Source: Minicystis rosea
GTDB taxonomy: Bacteria; Myxococcota_A; Polyangia; Polyangiales; Polyangiaceae
NCBI GenBank assembly: GCA_001931535.1
Contig: CP016211.1
Location: 14,647,501 to 14,711,500, forward strand
DNA length: 64,000 nucleotides
Direction: 5' to 3'
Of the stretch, positions 6,716 to 15,826 are shown one piece after another. How positions within the stretch are numbered: position 1 is the stretch's first letter; the number at the start of each line of letters is the position of its first letter. The position numbers were made by a program, and so were the translations under genes. The notes under the pieces are model-generated. The model saw nothing but the letters and a program-made list of their open reading frames with translations. It had not been told where the DNA came from and did no database searches.

Positions 6716-8886
6716 ACAAGCCCGAGCAAAAGGCCGTCCGCATCGCCTCCGGTGACGAGCTCCGCGTGCGCACGTTCTCCTTGAAGCAGGCGATCAACGA
6801 GCTCTTCGCCATCGAGATCGTCGCCCTCTCCGAGAACGCGGACGTCGACTTCGACGCGGTCATCGGGCACCCGGCGGGCTTCTCGCTCGTGACCGCAGGC
6901 GCCACGGTCCGGTGGGAGGGCGTCTGCTCGGAGGCGCGCCTGCTCCGCTGGGAAGCGGGGGGCCTCTCGACCTACCGGCTCGTCATCGTGCCGCGCGCGT
7001 GGCTCCTGACGCAGCGCCGGAATCATCGCATCTTCCAGATGAAGTCCGAGCTCGACATCGTGCAGCAGACGCTGGCGGAGGCGGGCGTCGCCGTCGTCTC
7101 CCGCGTCGACGCGTCGAAGCACACGCCGCGCAAGTACCGCGTCCAGTACGCCGAGACCGACTTCGCGTTCGTCTCGCGGATGATGGAGGACGCCGGCATC
7201 AGCTACTACTTCGAGACGCAGGGCGACGAGACGGTGATGGTGCTCGACGACGCGCCGGAGAAGCGGGCCGGTCACGATCGGGCCCTCGTCTTCCAAGACG
7301 AGCCGACGCCCGAGGTCCGTCACGCGACGCAGCTCACGGTGACCCAACGTGTTCGCTCGGAGCGCGCCATCCCCGGCGATCTCGGTGCCGTGCGCGCCTC
7401 CGCGATCGAGCGTCATCTGCACGGAGTGCGCGGCGCGGCCAAGCAGATCCAGCTCCGCACCAACGCGATCGATCTCGTGCCCGGCGTGATCACGACGGTC
7501 GAGGGGCACCCGCACCGCGCGGTCGCCGGACGGTCGCTCCTGGTCGTGGGCAGCACGATCGAAGGCGACGGCAGCGATACGGTGAGCGCGAACGTGACGC
7601 TCGCGCCGACGGACGCGTCCTACCGCCCCGAGCCGAAGACGCCGCGACCGAAGGTGCAAGGGGTCGAGAGCGCGACGGTCGTCGGCCCCGTGGGCGAGGC
7701 GATTCACACCGACGAGCTCGGTCGCGTCCGCGTGCACTTCCACTGGGATCGCGAGGGCGACTTCACCGAGAACGACTCGTGCTGGATCCCGGCGAGCCAG
7801 CCCTGGTCGGGTGGATCCTTCGGCAGCGTCAACCTCCCGCGCGTCGGGCAGGAGGTCCTGGTCGAGTTCCTCGGCGGTGATCCGGATCAGCCGGTGGTCA
7901 TCGGTCGCGTTTTCACCGAGGCGCATCCGCCGCCGTACAAGCTCCCCGACCACAAGCACGTCTTCGGCATTCGGTCGGAGCCGGGGCCTCGGCTCATGGC
8001 CGGCGCGGCCGATGGAATGGTCGCCGGCGCCGACCAGAGCATCGCAGGGCTCTTCCCCGGCGGCGTGCCTTACTCCTCGTCGGAGATGGGCCAGTTCGTC
8101 ACCAAGGACGGCCCCTTCCAGGCCGTCTCGCCGAACGCCGCGACCCACGGCCTCTCCAGCAGCGAGATGACGTTCGACGACACCCACGGGAACGAGCTCG
8201 CCTACTTCCAGGCGCAGAAGAACGCGAACTCGCTGATCAAGGACTCCAAGACCAGCGTGATCGGCAACAGCCGCGCTTGCACGGTGGGCACCGACGACCA
8301 GCTCAACGTCGAGAACTCACAGCAGATGGACATCGGCTCGAACCAGACGGTCACCATCGGCGGCGACCGCACCTGGACCATCACCGGCAACGTGGTCCAG
8401 AACGTCGGCCACAACTACAGCCTCCTCACGAACGACAGCATCGTCCACGCGACGGACGGGCGAATCGACTACTACGCGCAGGGGAACATCCTCGTCCACA
8501 GCCCGACCCAGATCACGCTGCGCGTCGGCGGATCGTTCATCAAGCTGACCCCCGACAACATCACCATTCAATCCGGCGACCGCGTGGACATCAATCCCAT
8601 GCAGGGCACCAAGGAATACCAAGATCAGAAGGCCGCGAAAGAGAAGGCCGAGGCCAAGGCCGCCGCACAAAAGAAGATCGACGAGGCCCAGGGAGCCGAG
8701 AAGAACGCCTACGACAAGGCCAAGAACTTCCAGGATCATCGCGGCGACAACGATGGCAAGAACACGCAGCGTTGGAACGAGTTCCGACAAGCGGCCGACA
8801 ACGCGAACATGGACGATCAAGAGGTCATGAACACGTACAACACGGCCCACGACCTCGATCGCGTCACGGGCAAGCCGCTCCCCTGA
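6712..8886 (+). CDS. vgrG: vgrG2: full-length T6SS spike protein with beta-helix and coiled-coil tail
   Basis: A 724-residue VgrG. It has the gp27-like N-terminal domain (QAINELFAIEIVALSE ... RVQYAETDFAFVSRMMEDAG), the OB domain (TDELGRVRVHFHWDREG, CWIPASQPWSGG, VGQEVLVEFLGGDP), then a long repetitive beta-helix needle (SNQTVTIGGDRTWTITG onward). It ends in an Ala/Lys/Glu-rich segment (AAKEKAEAKAAAQKKIDEA) and a polar tail that may bind cargo. Compared with the other two VgrGs, the region between the two barrel halves (about residues 205-250) is some 50 residues shorter. AGGAAA precedes the ATG, which overlaps the JAMM gene stop. It probably carries the PAAR protein encoded upstream. Confidence 0.95.
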   Translation: MNKPEQKAVRIASGDELRVRTFSLKQAINELFAIEIVALSENADVDFDAVIGHPAGFSLVTAGATVRWEGVCSEARLLRWEAGGLSTYRLVIVPRAWLLTQRRNHRIFQMKSELDIVQQTLAEAGVAVVSRVDASKHTPRKYRVQYAETDFAFVSRMMEDAGISYYFETQGDETVMVLDDAPEKRAGHDRALVFQDEPTPEVRHATQLTVTQRVRSERAIPGDLGAVRASAIERHLHGVRGAAKQIQLRTNAIDLVPGVITTVEGHPHRAVAGRSLLVVGSTIEGDGSDTVSANVTLAPTDASYRPEPKTPRPKVQGVESATVVGPVGEAIHTDELGRVRVHFHWDREGDFTENDSCWIPASQPWSGGSFGSVNLPRVGQEVLVEFLGGDPDQPVVIGRVFTEAHPPPYKLPDHKHVFGIRSEPGPRLMAGAADGMVAGADQSIAGLFPGGVPYSSSEMGQFVTKDGPFQAVSPNAATHGLSSSEMTFDDTHGNELAYFQAQKNANSLIKDSKTSVIGNSRACTVGTDDQLNVENSQQMDIGSNQTVTIGGDRTWTITGNVVQNVGHNYSLLTNDSIVHATDGRIDYYAQGNILVHSPTQITLRVGGSFIKLTPDNITIQSGDRVDINPMQGTKEYQDQKAAKEKAEAKAAAQKKIDEAQGAEKNAYDKAKNFQDHRGDNDGKNTQRWNEFRQAADNANMDDQEVMNTYNTAHDLDRVTGKPLP

Positions 8887-9014
8887 GCCGCTCTTCCCAT
8901 CGATGAACGACGCGCTGATCGAGGTTTCCGTCCGGTGATTCAGGCAGCGAGAGGCGGGAAGCTGTTTGTGCTGGTGGAGCTGTGGCGGCTCGCGGTTTCA
9001 TCCAGCACCGCCTC

Positions 9015-9725
9015 ATGATTCACCGTGCCCACGCCGCGCTCATCCTCGTCGTGGTGGCCATCGCCGGCGCGTATCTCTGGTGGCGCGTGGGCATGCTCGC
9101 TTGGGTGCGCCGCGATCACGTGGTGGGCATCGACGTCTCGCATCACCAGGGATCGATCGACTGGCGTCGGGTGCGCGAGGCGGGCGTCGGGTTCGCGATC
9201 CTCAAGGCCACCGAAGGCGTCACCTTCACCGATTCAGCCTTTGCCGAGAACTTTCGCGCGGCGGGGCGCGCGGGCCTCGTGCGCGGCGCGTATCACTTCT
9301 TCACTTTCTGCACGCCGGGGAAGGATCAGGCGGCGCACTTCGCGGAGATCGTCCCGGTGGAGGCCGGCGCGCTGCCGCCCGTGATCGACCTGGAGCTCGG
9401 CGGCAACTGTGCGGCGCGCCCCGCGCCCGATCGCTTGAAGGCCGAGCTCGACGATTTCCTGGGTGTGATCGAGCCGCGCTACGGGCAGGCGATCCTCTAC
9501 ATCACCGAAGACTTTTACGAGCGATACGGCGCGGTGACGGAGGGGCGGAAGCTCTTCCTCCGCGAGATCTTCCAGGAGCCTCGCTGGGCCGAGGGGCGAC
9601 CGTGGCTGCTCTGGCAATTCCACAACAGCGGTCGCATCGATGGAGTCGAAGGTCCGGTCGATCTCGACGCGCTCCAGGGATCCATGGATCTCCTCCGCGC
9701 GCTCGCACGGCCCACTCCGAAATAG
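9015..9725 (+). CDS. Membrane-anchored GH25 lysozyme
   Basis: A 236-residue muramidase of glycoside hydrolase family 25, cutting peptidoglycan between MurNAc and GlcNAc. A transmembrane anchor at about residues 6-24 (AALILVVVAIAGAYLWW) leads into GIDVSHHQGSIDW (Asp40). Then come AILKATEGVTFTD, GAYHFF, the acidic pair Asp125/Glu127 in PPVIDLELGG, and WLLWQFHNSG near the end, all in family order. The ATG at 9015 is preferred to a GTG 11 codons upstream because it starts right before the anchor. It lies 128 bases after vgrG2. It could remodel the wall for T6SS assembly, act on prey, or be unrelated to the island. Confidence 0.9.
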   Translation: MIHRAHAALILVVVAIAGAYLWWRVGMLAWVRRDHVVGIDVSHHQGSIDWRRVREAGVGFAILKATEGVTFTDSAFAENFRAAGRAGLVRGAYHFFTFCTPGKDQAAHFAEIVPVEAGALPPVIDLELGGNCAARPAPDRLKAELDDFLGVIEPRYGQAILYITEDFYERYGAVTEGRKLFLREIFQEPRWAEGRPWLLWQFHNSGRIDGVEGPVDLDALQGSMDLLRALARPTPK

Positions 9726-9746
9726 GCGTCACGGCCAGGTTGCGAA

Positions 9747-11048
9747 TCAAAGCTCCACGTCCCACATCCCCGCGGCCAGCTCGACGGCGACGAGCGTGCG
9801 CGCGTGATCGGCGAGCGCGTCGTAGTACGCGAGGTAGACGTCGTTCTGCGTGCGCTGTGCTTCCAGCACTTCGAGCAGCGTCGCGCCGCCGCGCTTGTAG
9901 TTGTAGAGGGTGGCTTCGATCACTTGATCGGCGTCCGCGAGCAAGCCGCCCGTGTATTGGGCGAGCTTCTTGACGGCGGCGTCGTAGCGCACGAGCGCTT
10001 GCCGCACTTCGATCTCGACGCGAAGCGCGGCCGCGTCCGCGGTGGTGCGGGCCTGCTCCTCGGTGGCCAAGGCGGCGCCGATCTCGCCGCGATACACGCG
10101 CGAGAACGGGAGAGGCACGCTCACCGTCGCGGTGAGGGCCTCGTAGGCGGGCGCTCGGAAGGGCGCAGCCGTGGAGGCGAACGTGTGCTGCCAGCCGACG
10201 TTGAAGGTCACGTCGATGAAGCGGTTGGCGCGGGCGAGATCCACGCGCCCGGTCGCGGCTTCGGCTGCTCGTCGCCGCGCGAGGAGGTCGGGCCGATGGG
10301 CTTTGGCCTGCGCGATCAGCGTGGCAGCGTCGAAGGTGCGTGGCTTGATGCGGAGGTCACCGCTCGGCTCGCCGGGCAGGCGGGGCTCGCCGGCGAGCTG
10401 AGCGAGCGCGAGGTCGGCCGTGTCCACGTCGGCCTCGGCGGTGATCACCTCGCCGTGGAAGCGCTGCGCCTCCACGCGCGATTGCGTGAGCGCGACCTTG
10501 CCGATGTCGCCCGCGCGCTGGCGCTCTTCGTTGACGGTGACGAGCGTCTCCAAGCCCTGCTCGGTGCGGCGCTTGCGCGAAAGCAGGAGCCGCGTGCGCA
10601 GGCTCTCGATGAAGGCGATCGTTGCGGTACCGCGCAGGGTGCGGAGCGCGTCGTCCACGTCGGCGCGCGTGGTCGCCAGGTCGGATTGCGCGGCGCCGAC
10701 GCGCGCGCCGCGCTTGCCACCGAGCTCGATGGTGTGCGTGATCCCCACGGTGCTCGCGGCCTGCGCGCCCTTGCCGGAGACGTCGAGCGACGCGATGCCG
10801 ACGGTGAGCGTGGGATCGGGGAACGCTTTGGCGACGGCGATCTGCGCCTCGGCGATGGTGACGTTGGCCCGCTGCGCGAGGAAGTCGAGGTTGCCTTTGG
10901 CGACGCGCGCGAGGAACGCCGGATGCGTGAGCGCGCTCGGGGCCACCGCGTTGCTCGGCGCTGCAGGGCGTTGCGGAGTATCGGCGCGCGCGGGTGCGGG
11001 CGCGAGCGAGGCGAGCAACGCGAGCGCGGAGAGAGTGCGACGGCTCAT
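9747..11048 (-). CDS. czcC: Outer-membrane efflux channel of a heavy-metal RND pump (CzcC/TolC family)
   Basis: A 433-residue TolC-family channel and third gene of the czcBAC cluster. A signal peptide (LSALALLASLAPAPARA) is followed by two repeated helical halves with the family's long alpha-barrel pattern, such as NVTIAEAQIAVAKAFPDPTL, TLRGTATIAFIESLRTRLLL, and near the end YNYKRGGATLLEVLEAQRTQ. Length is normal for CzcC. Its ATG at 11048 overlaps the czcA stop. It forms the exit duct through which CzcA and CzcB push metal ions out of the cell. Confidence 0.9.
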   Translation of the reverse strand: MSRRTLSALALLASLAPAPARADTPQRPAAPSNAVAPSALTHPAFLARVAKGNLDFLAQRANVTIAEAQIAVAKAFPDPTLTVGIASLDVSGKGAQAASTVGITHTIELGGKRGARVGAAQSDLATTRADVDDALRTLRGTATIAFIESLRTRLLLSRKRRTEQGLETLVTVNEERQRAGDIGKVALTQSRVEAQRFHGEVITAEADVDTADLALAQLAGEPRLPGEPSGDLRIKPRTFDAATLIAQAKAHRPDLLARRRAAEAATGRVDLARANRFIDVTFNVGWQHTFASTAAPFRAPAYEALTATVSVPLPFSRVYRGEIGAALATEEQARTTADAAALRVEIEVRQALVRYDAAVKKLAQYTGGLLADADQVIEATLYNYKRGGATLLEVLEAQRTQNDVYLAYYDALADHARTLVAVELAAGMWDVEL

Positions 11049-14000
11049 GAGAGGACCTCCGATGCGGGCGTCGTGGGCGCGGCCGCCGCGCGGCGCTCCA
11101 CGATCAGGTAGAGCGCCGGCAGCACGTAGAGCGTGAGCGGCGTGGCCAAGAGGAGGCCGCCGACGACCACGGTCGCGAGCGGCCGCTGCACGTCGCTCCC
11201 GATGCCCGACGCGAGCGCCGCGGGCACGAGCCCGAGCGCCGCGACGGTGGCGGTCATGAGCACGGGGCGGAGGCGCTCCACCGCGGCCTTCCGTGAGGCT
11301 TCTGCGAGCGCGAAACCTCGATCGCGGAGGCGGTTGAGCTCCGAGACCATGATCACGCCGTTCTGCACCGCGACGCCGAAGAGCGCGATGAACCCGACGG
11401 CGCTCGAGACGTTGAGCGTCATCCCGCGCGCATGGAGCGACGCCATGCCCCCGAGCAGCGCGAGCGGCACCGTCACGAGGATCAAGGCTGCATGTCGCAG
11501 CGTGCCGAAGGCGGCGTAGAGCAGCAGGAAGATGAGCACCAGCACGAAGGGGATGATCATCGCGAGCCGGAGCTGCGCGCGCTTCTGGTTCTCGAACTGC
11601 CCGCCCCACACGATGGTGTACGCCGCGGGATCGTAGCGGACTTCCTTGGCGATGCGCGCCTGCGCTTCGGCGAGGAAGGAGGCGAGATCGCGGCCGCGGA
11701 GGTTCACCTTCACCGTCAGATGGCGGCGGTTGCTCTCGCGCGTGATGGTGCTCTCGCCCGAGCGGAGGGCGACGGTGGCTACCTGCGAGAGCGGGATTCG
11801 CGCGCCCGAAGGCGTGGTCAGCGAGAGGTGCTCGAGCGCTTCGGGGCTGCTCCGCGCGGCCTCGATGTAGCGCACCGCGATGTCGTAGCGCCGCTCGCCG
11901 AGGAAGACGTTGCCCACCGCGCGACCGCCGATGGCCACCTCGATGAGCTCCTTGATGTCGCCGGTGTTGATGCCGTATCGAGCGGCGGCCTCGCGATCGA
12001 TCTGGATCTGCACCTGCGGCAGCGGCGGCTCCTGATCGATGGCCACGTCGGCCGAGCCGCGAACGCCCTCGACCACGCCGGCCACCTCGCCGGCGATGCG
12101 CCGCATCTCATCGAAGTCGCGCCCGTAGACCTTGACCACGAGCTCGCTGTGGGCGCCCGCGATCTTGTCGTTCACGCCGTCGATCATGGGCTGCGAGAAG
12201 CCCACGGTGATGCCGGGGATCTTCTTGAGGCGCGCGCCCATCTTCTCGATGAGATCGTGCTTGGTCTCGCCCTTCGGCCAGGTGCGGTACGGGTGGAGCC
12301 CGACCGAGCATTCGATGTGCGACGGCGTCCAGGGATCGGTGCCGTCGTCGTTGCGGCCGAGCTGGGTGACGACGTGCGAGACCTCGGGAAACTCGCGCGC
12401 CGCCGCGCGCAGCTCGTCGGCCATCTTGCTGGACGCGGCGAGCGACATGCCGGGCGGGAGCTGCACCTGGAGCCAGATCGAGCCTTCGTCGAGCTCCGGC
12501 AGGTACTCCTTGCCCACCGTGATGCCGAGCACGATCGCGAGCAGCAGCGCTCCTGCCGCGGGCGCGACGGCGAGGGTGGGACGCTCGAGGAGACGACCGA
12601 TCGAGCGCTCGTACGCGTCGGAGAGCTTCGTGAGCCAAGCGCTCGGATGGATGCGGCGCGGCTTCGCATACGCCATGAGCGCGAGGCCCGGGACGAGCGC
12701 GAGCGCCAAGAGCGTGGCGCCCACGAGCGCGTAGCCGACGGTGTACGCCATCGGCGAAAAGAGCTTCTTCTCCACACGCTGGAACGCGAAGAGGGGAATG
12801 TACGCCGTGATGATGATGGCTTTGGCGAAGAAGATGGGCCGGGCCACCTTGATGGCGCTCTCGGCGGCGTCGCCTTCGCCGAGCGGATCGTCGGGGCGCT
12901 CTTCGCGTTGTCGGAGCACGCTCTCCAGGACGACGATGGCGCCGTCGACGATGATCCCGAAATCGATCGCGCCCAGCGAGAGCAGGTTGGCCGGGATGTC
13001 GGTGAGCGCCATCAGGATGAAGGCGATGAGGAGCGACAGCGGAATGGTGACCGCGCCGATGAGCGCCGCGCGCGGGCTGCCGAGGAAGACGAAGAGCACC
13101 ACGAGCACGAGGCCCATGCCTTCGAGCAGCGTGTGCGAGACCGTGTGGAGCGTCGTGCTCACGAGATCGGTCCGATCGAGGTAGGGCACGACCGTGACGC
13201 CTGCGGGCAGGAGCCCGTGGTTGAGCTCTTCCACCTTCTTGTGGATGCCCTCCAGCACGACGGAGGGATTGCTCCCACGGAGCAGGAGCACGATGCCCGA
13301 GACGCCGTCGGGGCTCGCGTCCTTCCCGAGGATGCCGCGCCGCTCGAGCGCGCCGAGGCGCAGCTTGCCCAGGTTCTTCACGAACACCGGGGTGCCGTTC
13401 TTCTGCGCCACCACGATGTTGCCGAGATCCGACAGCGAGCGCACGAGCCCGATGCCGCGCACCACGAACCCCTGATCGCCGCGCACCAAGATGCTGCCGC
13501 CGGCGTTGGCGTTGTTGGTCTGGATCGCTTCGACGACCTGGTGGAGCGAGAGGTTGTATTGGGCGAGCTGCGCCGGATCGATGAGGAGCTGAAACTGCGT
13601 CGTTTCGCCGCCGAAATTGGCAATGTCGGCGACGCCGAAGACCTGCTTCAAGGTCGGGGCCACGACCCACTGCTGGAGCTCCTTGAGCTCGCGTTGATCG
13701 TGGGCGCTCGACTCGACCGTGTAGCGGAAGATCTCTCCGATCGGGGAGGTGAGGGGATCGAGATCGGGCGCCGCGCCCGGCGGCAGCTCGACGCTCCCGA
13801 TGCGCTCGCGCACGCGCTGCCGCGCCCAGTAATCCTCGATGCCGTCGCGGAACACGAGCGTGATGAGCGACAGCCCGAAGGTGCTCTTGGATCGCATCAC
13901 CGAGAGCCCGGGCGTGCCGTTCAAGGCGCGCTCGAGCGGGATGGTGACCTGCTCCTCGACCTCTTCGGCCGCATGCCCTTCGTATTGGGTGACGACCTGC

Positions 14001-14140
14001 GCGCTCGTGTCCGCGATGTCCGGATAGGCCTCGACGGCGAGCGATTGCAGCGCATAGCCGCCGAAGCCCGCGATCAGCAGGAAGACGGCGATCACCAGAA
14101 AGCGGCGGTGAAGGCAGACGGTGACGAAGCGCTCGATCAT
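11045..14140 (-). CDS. czcA: Heavy-metal efflux RND transporter (CzcA/CusA family)
   Basis: A 1031-residue inner-membrane proton-metal antiporter. The N-terminal helix and porter domain (VEAYPDIADTSAQVVTQYEG) lead to the diagnostic fourth transmembrane helix, DFGIIVDGAIVVLE, with Asp393, Asp399 and Glu406. This DxxxxxDxxxxxxE pattern marks divalent-cation HME-RND pumps (CzcA, CnrA) as opposed to the Cu/Ag CusA type. The second half repeats the layout (AVGFIALFGVAVQNGVIMVS). It follows czcB after 4 bases and overlaps czcC. Zn, Co, Cd or Ni are likely substrates; the exact ion cannot be read from the sequence. Confidence 0.95.
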   Translation of the reverse strand: MIERFVTVCLHRRFLVIAVFLLIAGFGGYALQSLAVEAYPDIADTSAQVVTQYEGHAAEEVEEQVTIPLERALNGTPGLSVMRSKSTFGLSLITLVFRDGIEDYWARQRVRERIGSVELPPGAAPDLDPLTSPIGEIFRYTVESSAHDQRELKELQQWVVAPTLKQVFGVADIANFGGETTQFQLLIDPAQLAQYNLSLHQVVEAIQTNNANAGGSILVRGDQGFVVRGIGLVRSLSDLGNIVVAQKNGTPVFVKNLGKLRLGALERRGILGKDASPDGVSGIVLLLRGSNPSVVLEGIHKKVEELNHGLLPAGVTVVPYLDRTDLVSTTLHTVSHTLLEGMGLVLVVLFVFLGSPRAALIGAVTIPLSLLIAFILMALTDIPANLLSLGAIDFGIIVDGAIVVLESVLRQREERPDDPLGEGDAAESAIKVARPIFFAKAIIITAYIPLFAFQRVEKKLFSPMAYTVGYALVGATLLALALVPGLALMAYAKPRRIHPSAWLTKLSDAYERSIGRLLERPTLAVAPAAGALLLAIVLGITVGKEYLPELDEGSIWLQVQLPPGMSLAASSKMADELRAAAREFPEVSHVVTQLGRNDDGTDPWTPSHIECSVGLHPYRTWPKGETKHDLIEKMGARLKKIPGITVGFSQPMIDGVNDKIAGAHSELVVKVYGRDFDEMRRIAGEVAGVVEGVRGSADVAIDQEPPLPQVQIQIDREAAARYGINTGDIKELIEVAIGGRAVGNVFLGERRYDIAVRYIEAARSSPEALEHLSLTTPSGARIPLSQVATVALRSGESTITRESNRRHLTVKVNLRGRDLASFLAEAQARIAKEVRYDPAAYTIVWGGQFENQKRAQLRLAMIIPFVLVLIFLLLYAAFGTLRHAALILVTVPLALLGGMASLHARGMTLNVSSAVGFIALFGVAVQNGVIMVSELNRLRDRGFALAEASRKAAVERLRPVLMTATVAALGLVPAALASGIGSDVQRPLATVVVGGLLLATPLTLYVLPALYLIVERRAAAAPTTPASEVLS

Positions 14141-14144
14141 CGGA

Positions 14145-15278
14145 CTACTGCAGGAGCACGGCGCCCGCGGCGACGACGCGCTCTCCTTCGGAGATGCCCT
14201 TTTGCACGATGGTCACGTCGCCTTGTTGATCGCCCGGCTCGACGGGGCGGCGCTCGAAGGTGAACGGCGCGATCTCGACGAAGACGAAGCTCTTGTCTCC
14301 GTTCAGCACCAGCGCGGTCGTGGGGACGACCGCCTGCGGCGTGGCGCTGGAGGCGAACGTGGCCGTCGCGAACATCCCCGGCTTGAGCCGGCGGTCGGCG
14401 TTGTCGAAGGCGACGCGCACCTTGATGGTGCGCGTGTCGGGATCGAGCAGATCTCCGACGAGGAGCACGTGACCCGAGAAGACCTCGCCGGGGTAGGCGA
14501 CGAACGATGCGGTCGCGTCGTCGCCCTGATGCACGAGCCGCACGTCTTTCTCCTGCACGTTGGCCGTGACCCAGACTTGCGAGAGATCAGCCACCGTCAT
14601 CAGCGCGGCGCTCAGATCGTTGCGGAACTCGCCGGGCGCGCACCCGAGATCGACGACCCGGCCGGCGATCGGCGATCGCACCGTGAGCGTGGCCCCGATG
14701 GTGTTGCCTCCGCCGAGGACTTGAAGGCGCAGGTGCGCTCGCTCGAGCTCGTCGCGCGCGAGCTCTCGATCCGTCTGCGCCTGCTCGAGCTCGCGCTTGG
14801 CGCCGATGCCGTGGTCGGCGAGATCCTTTTGCCGCGCGAGGTTGCGATCGGCCTGCGAAAGCGAGCTTTGCGCGCGCAGGGAGTCGGCCTGCGCCGAGGC
14901 CATGTCCGGCGAGGTGAGCTCGAAGAGCGGTTGTCCGCTCTTCACCTCTTCGCCGAAGCGCACGTGGAGCTTGGAGATGCGTCCCGCGAGCGGCGGCGCG
15001 ATCTTCGCGAGGCGCGCGGGCTCGGCTTCGACCGCCGCAGGGACCGCCAGATGTCGGCGCACGTCACGCTTTCCGACCGGCTCGATTTTGAGCCGAGCGC
15101 GCAGCGGAGAGCCCTCGTGGACGGTGACACGATCGCCGGTGCGCTCGGTCGTCGCCCTCTCTTCGACGGGGGGCGGCGCCGCTTTCCCGCAGGCCGCGAG
15201 CGCGATCCAACACACCGGAAGGAAGGCCACGGGCGTCGTTCGGCGCTGTGCGCAGAGGAGTTCGGAGCGCCGCTTCAT
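14145..15278 (-). CDS. czcB: Periplasmic adaptor of the RND metal pump (CzcB family), lipoprotein
   Basis: A 377-residue membrane-fusion protein. A lipobox (IALAACG) anchors it to the membrane. A barrel-sandwich half (KIAPPLAGRISKLHVRFGEE), a helical hairpin (residues about 130-190), the second half with SPIAGRVVD, then beta-barrel strands (VWVTANVQEKDVRLV, LKPGMFATATF) follow in standard order. It bridges CzcA and CzcC. No N-terminal His-rich metal-binding extension is seen. It is first of the three pump genes, and a sigma-54-like promoter lies about 30 bases upstream of the ATG. No strong ribosome binding site is visible. Confidence 0.92.
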   Translation of the reverse strand: MKRRSELLCAQRRTTPVAFLPVCWIALAACGKAAPPPVEERATTERTGDRVTVHEGSPLRARLKIEPVGKRDVRRHLAVPAAVEAEPARLAKIAPPLAGRISKLHVRFGEEVKSGQPLFELTSPDMASAQADSLRAQSSLSQADRNLARQKDLADHGIGAKRELEQAQTDRELARDELERAHLRLQVLGGGNTIGATLTVRSPIAGRVVDLGCAPGEFRNDLSAALMTVADLSQVWVTANVQEKDVRLVHQGDDATASFVAYPGEVFSGHVLLVGDLLDPDTRTIKVRVAFDNADRRLKPGMFATATFASSATPQAVVPTTALVLNGDKSFVFVEIAPFTFERRPVEPGDQQGDVTIVQKGISEGERVVAAGAVLLQ

Positions 15279-15305
15279 CGCGGCGCGCGCCCAAGCACGA
15301 GTCGA

Positions 15306-15320
15306 GCCAGCAATGTGCCT
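15306..15320 (-). promoter_or_regulatory. Candidate sigma-54 (-24/-12) promoter for czcBAC
   Basis: Read on the minus strand the sequence is AGGCAC-ATTGC-TGGC, close to the sigma-54 consensus TGGCAC-N5-TTGC, with the invariant GG and GC 10 bases apart. Transcription would start about 12 bases on, leaving a short leader before the czcB ATG at 15278. The nearby sigma-54 activator (17730-19103) makes it credible. A match of this quality can also occur by chance in GC-rich DNA. Confidence 0.45.
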
Positions 15321-15442
15321 CAGCCTTTGTCTGCCGATTGCGGGGAGCTCCGCATCGTGGGTGGACGCTCACGCGAAATACGGGCGTATTCCGCGCGCGT
15401 TCTCCCTCGCTGCGGTGGGCTCGCGACGTCGCTGGGCAGCGC

Positions 15443-15742
15443 TCAGGCCGGCTGTGCTCCCCGCCGCCGCTCACGCGCGAGGATGCGGTTCAACGTCCGC
15501 CGATCGATGCCGAGGAGCTGCGCCGCGCGCGTCTTGTTTCCCTGCATGTGTTGGATGGCGCGGTGGATGTAGCGCAGGCGCAGGACGTCGAGCGTCGGCC
15601 AATCGGTGTTGGAGTGGCCCGCTGCCGAGCCGGTCGCCGTCGATGAGGAAGTATTCGCGTCCAAGGTGCTCACCTCCGGGCTCGGCCGAGCATGCATCGA
15701 GCCAAACCCCATTTCGTCATCCGTCGAACCTTCACGTGCCAT
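15443..15742 (-). CDS. Stand-alone Fis-type helix-turn-helix protein
   Basis: A 99-residue protein with a disordered Ser/Thr/Ala-rich N-terminus and a C-terminal HTH_8 (Fis family) motif: LRLRYIHRAIQHMQGNKTRA, then AAQLLGIDRRTLNRILARER. This is the DNA-binding end of an NtrC-like activator without receiver or AAA+ domain. It sits between the histidine kinase gene (84-base gap) and the czcBAC operon on the same strand, so it may bind the czc control region as a helper or brake of the full-length regulator. Later Met codons at residues 11 and 16 are alternative starts. Confidence 0.75.
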   Translation of the reverse strand: MAREGSTDDEMGFGSMHARPSPEVSTLDANTSSSTATGSAAGHSNTDWPTLDVLRLRYIHRAIQHMQGNKTRAAQLLGIDRRTLNRILARERRRGAQPA

Positions 15743-15826
15743 TCGCGCGACGGCCGTCCCGGCAAATTGCAGGATCGGCCTCCCTCGGGGGCGGCGTTTT
15801 GCCGGGTCGCCCCGCGCTTCGCGGCG

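Noticed and set aside
11432..14263. About 940-codon plus-strand open frame opposite czcA
   Set aside because: Antisense shadow; czcA is complete with its HME signature on the other strand.
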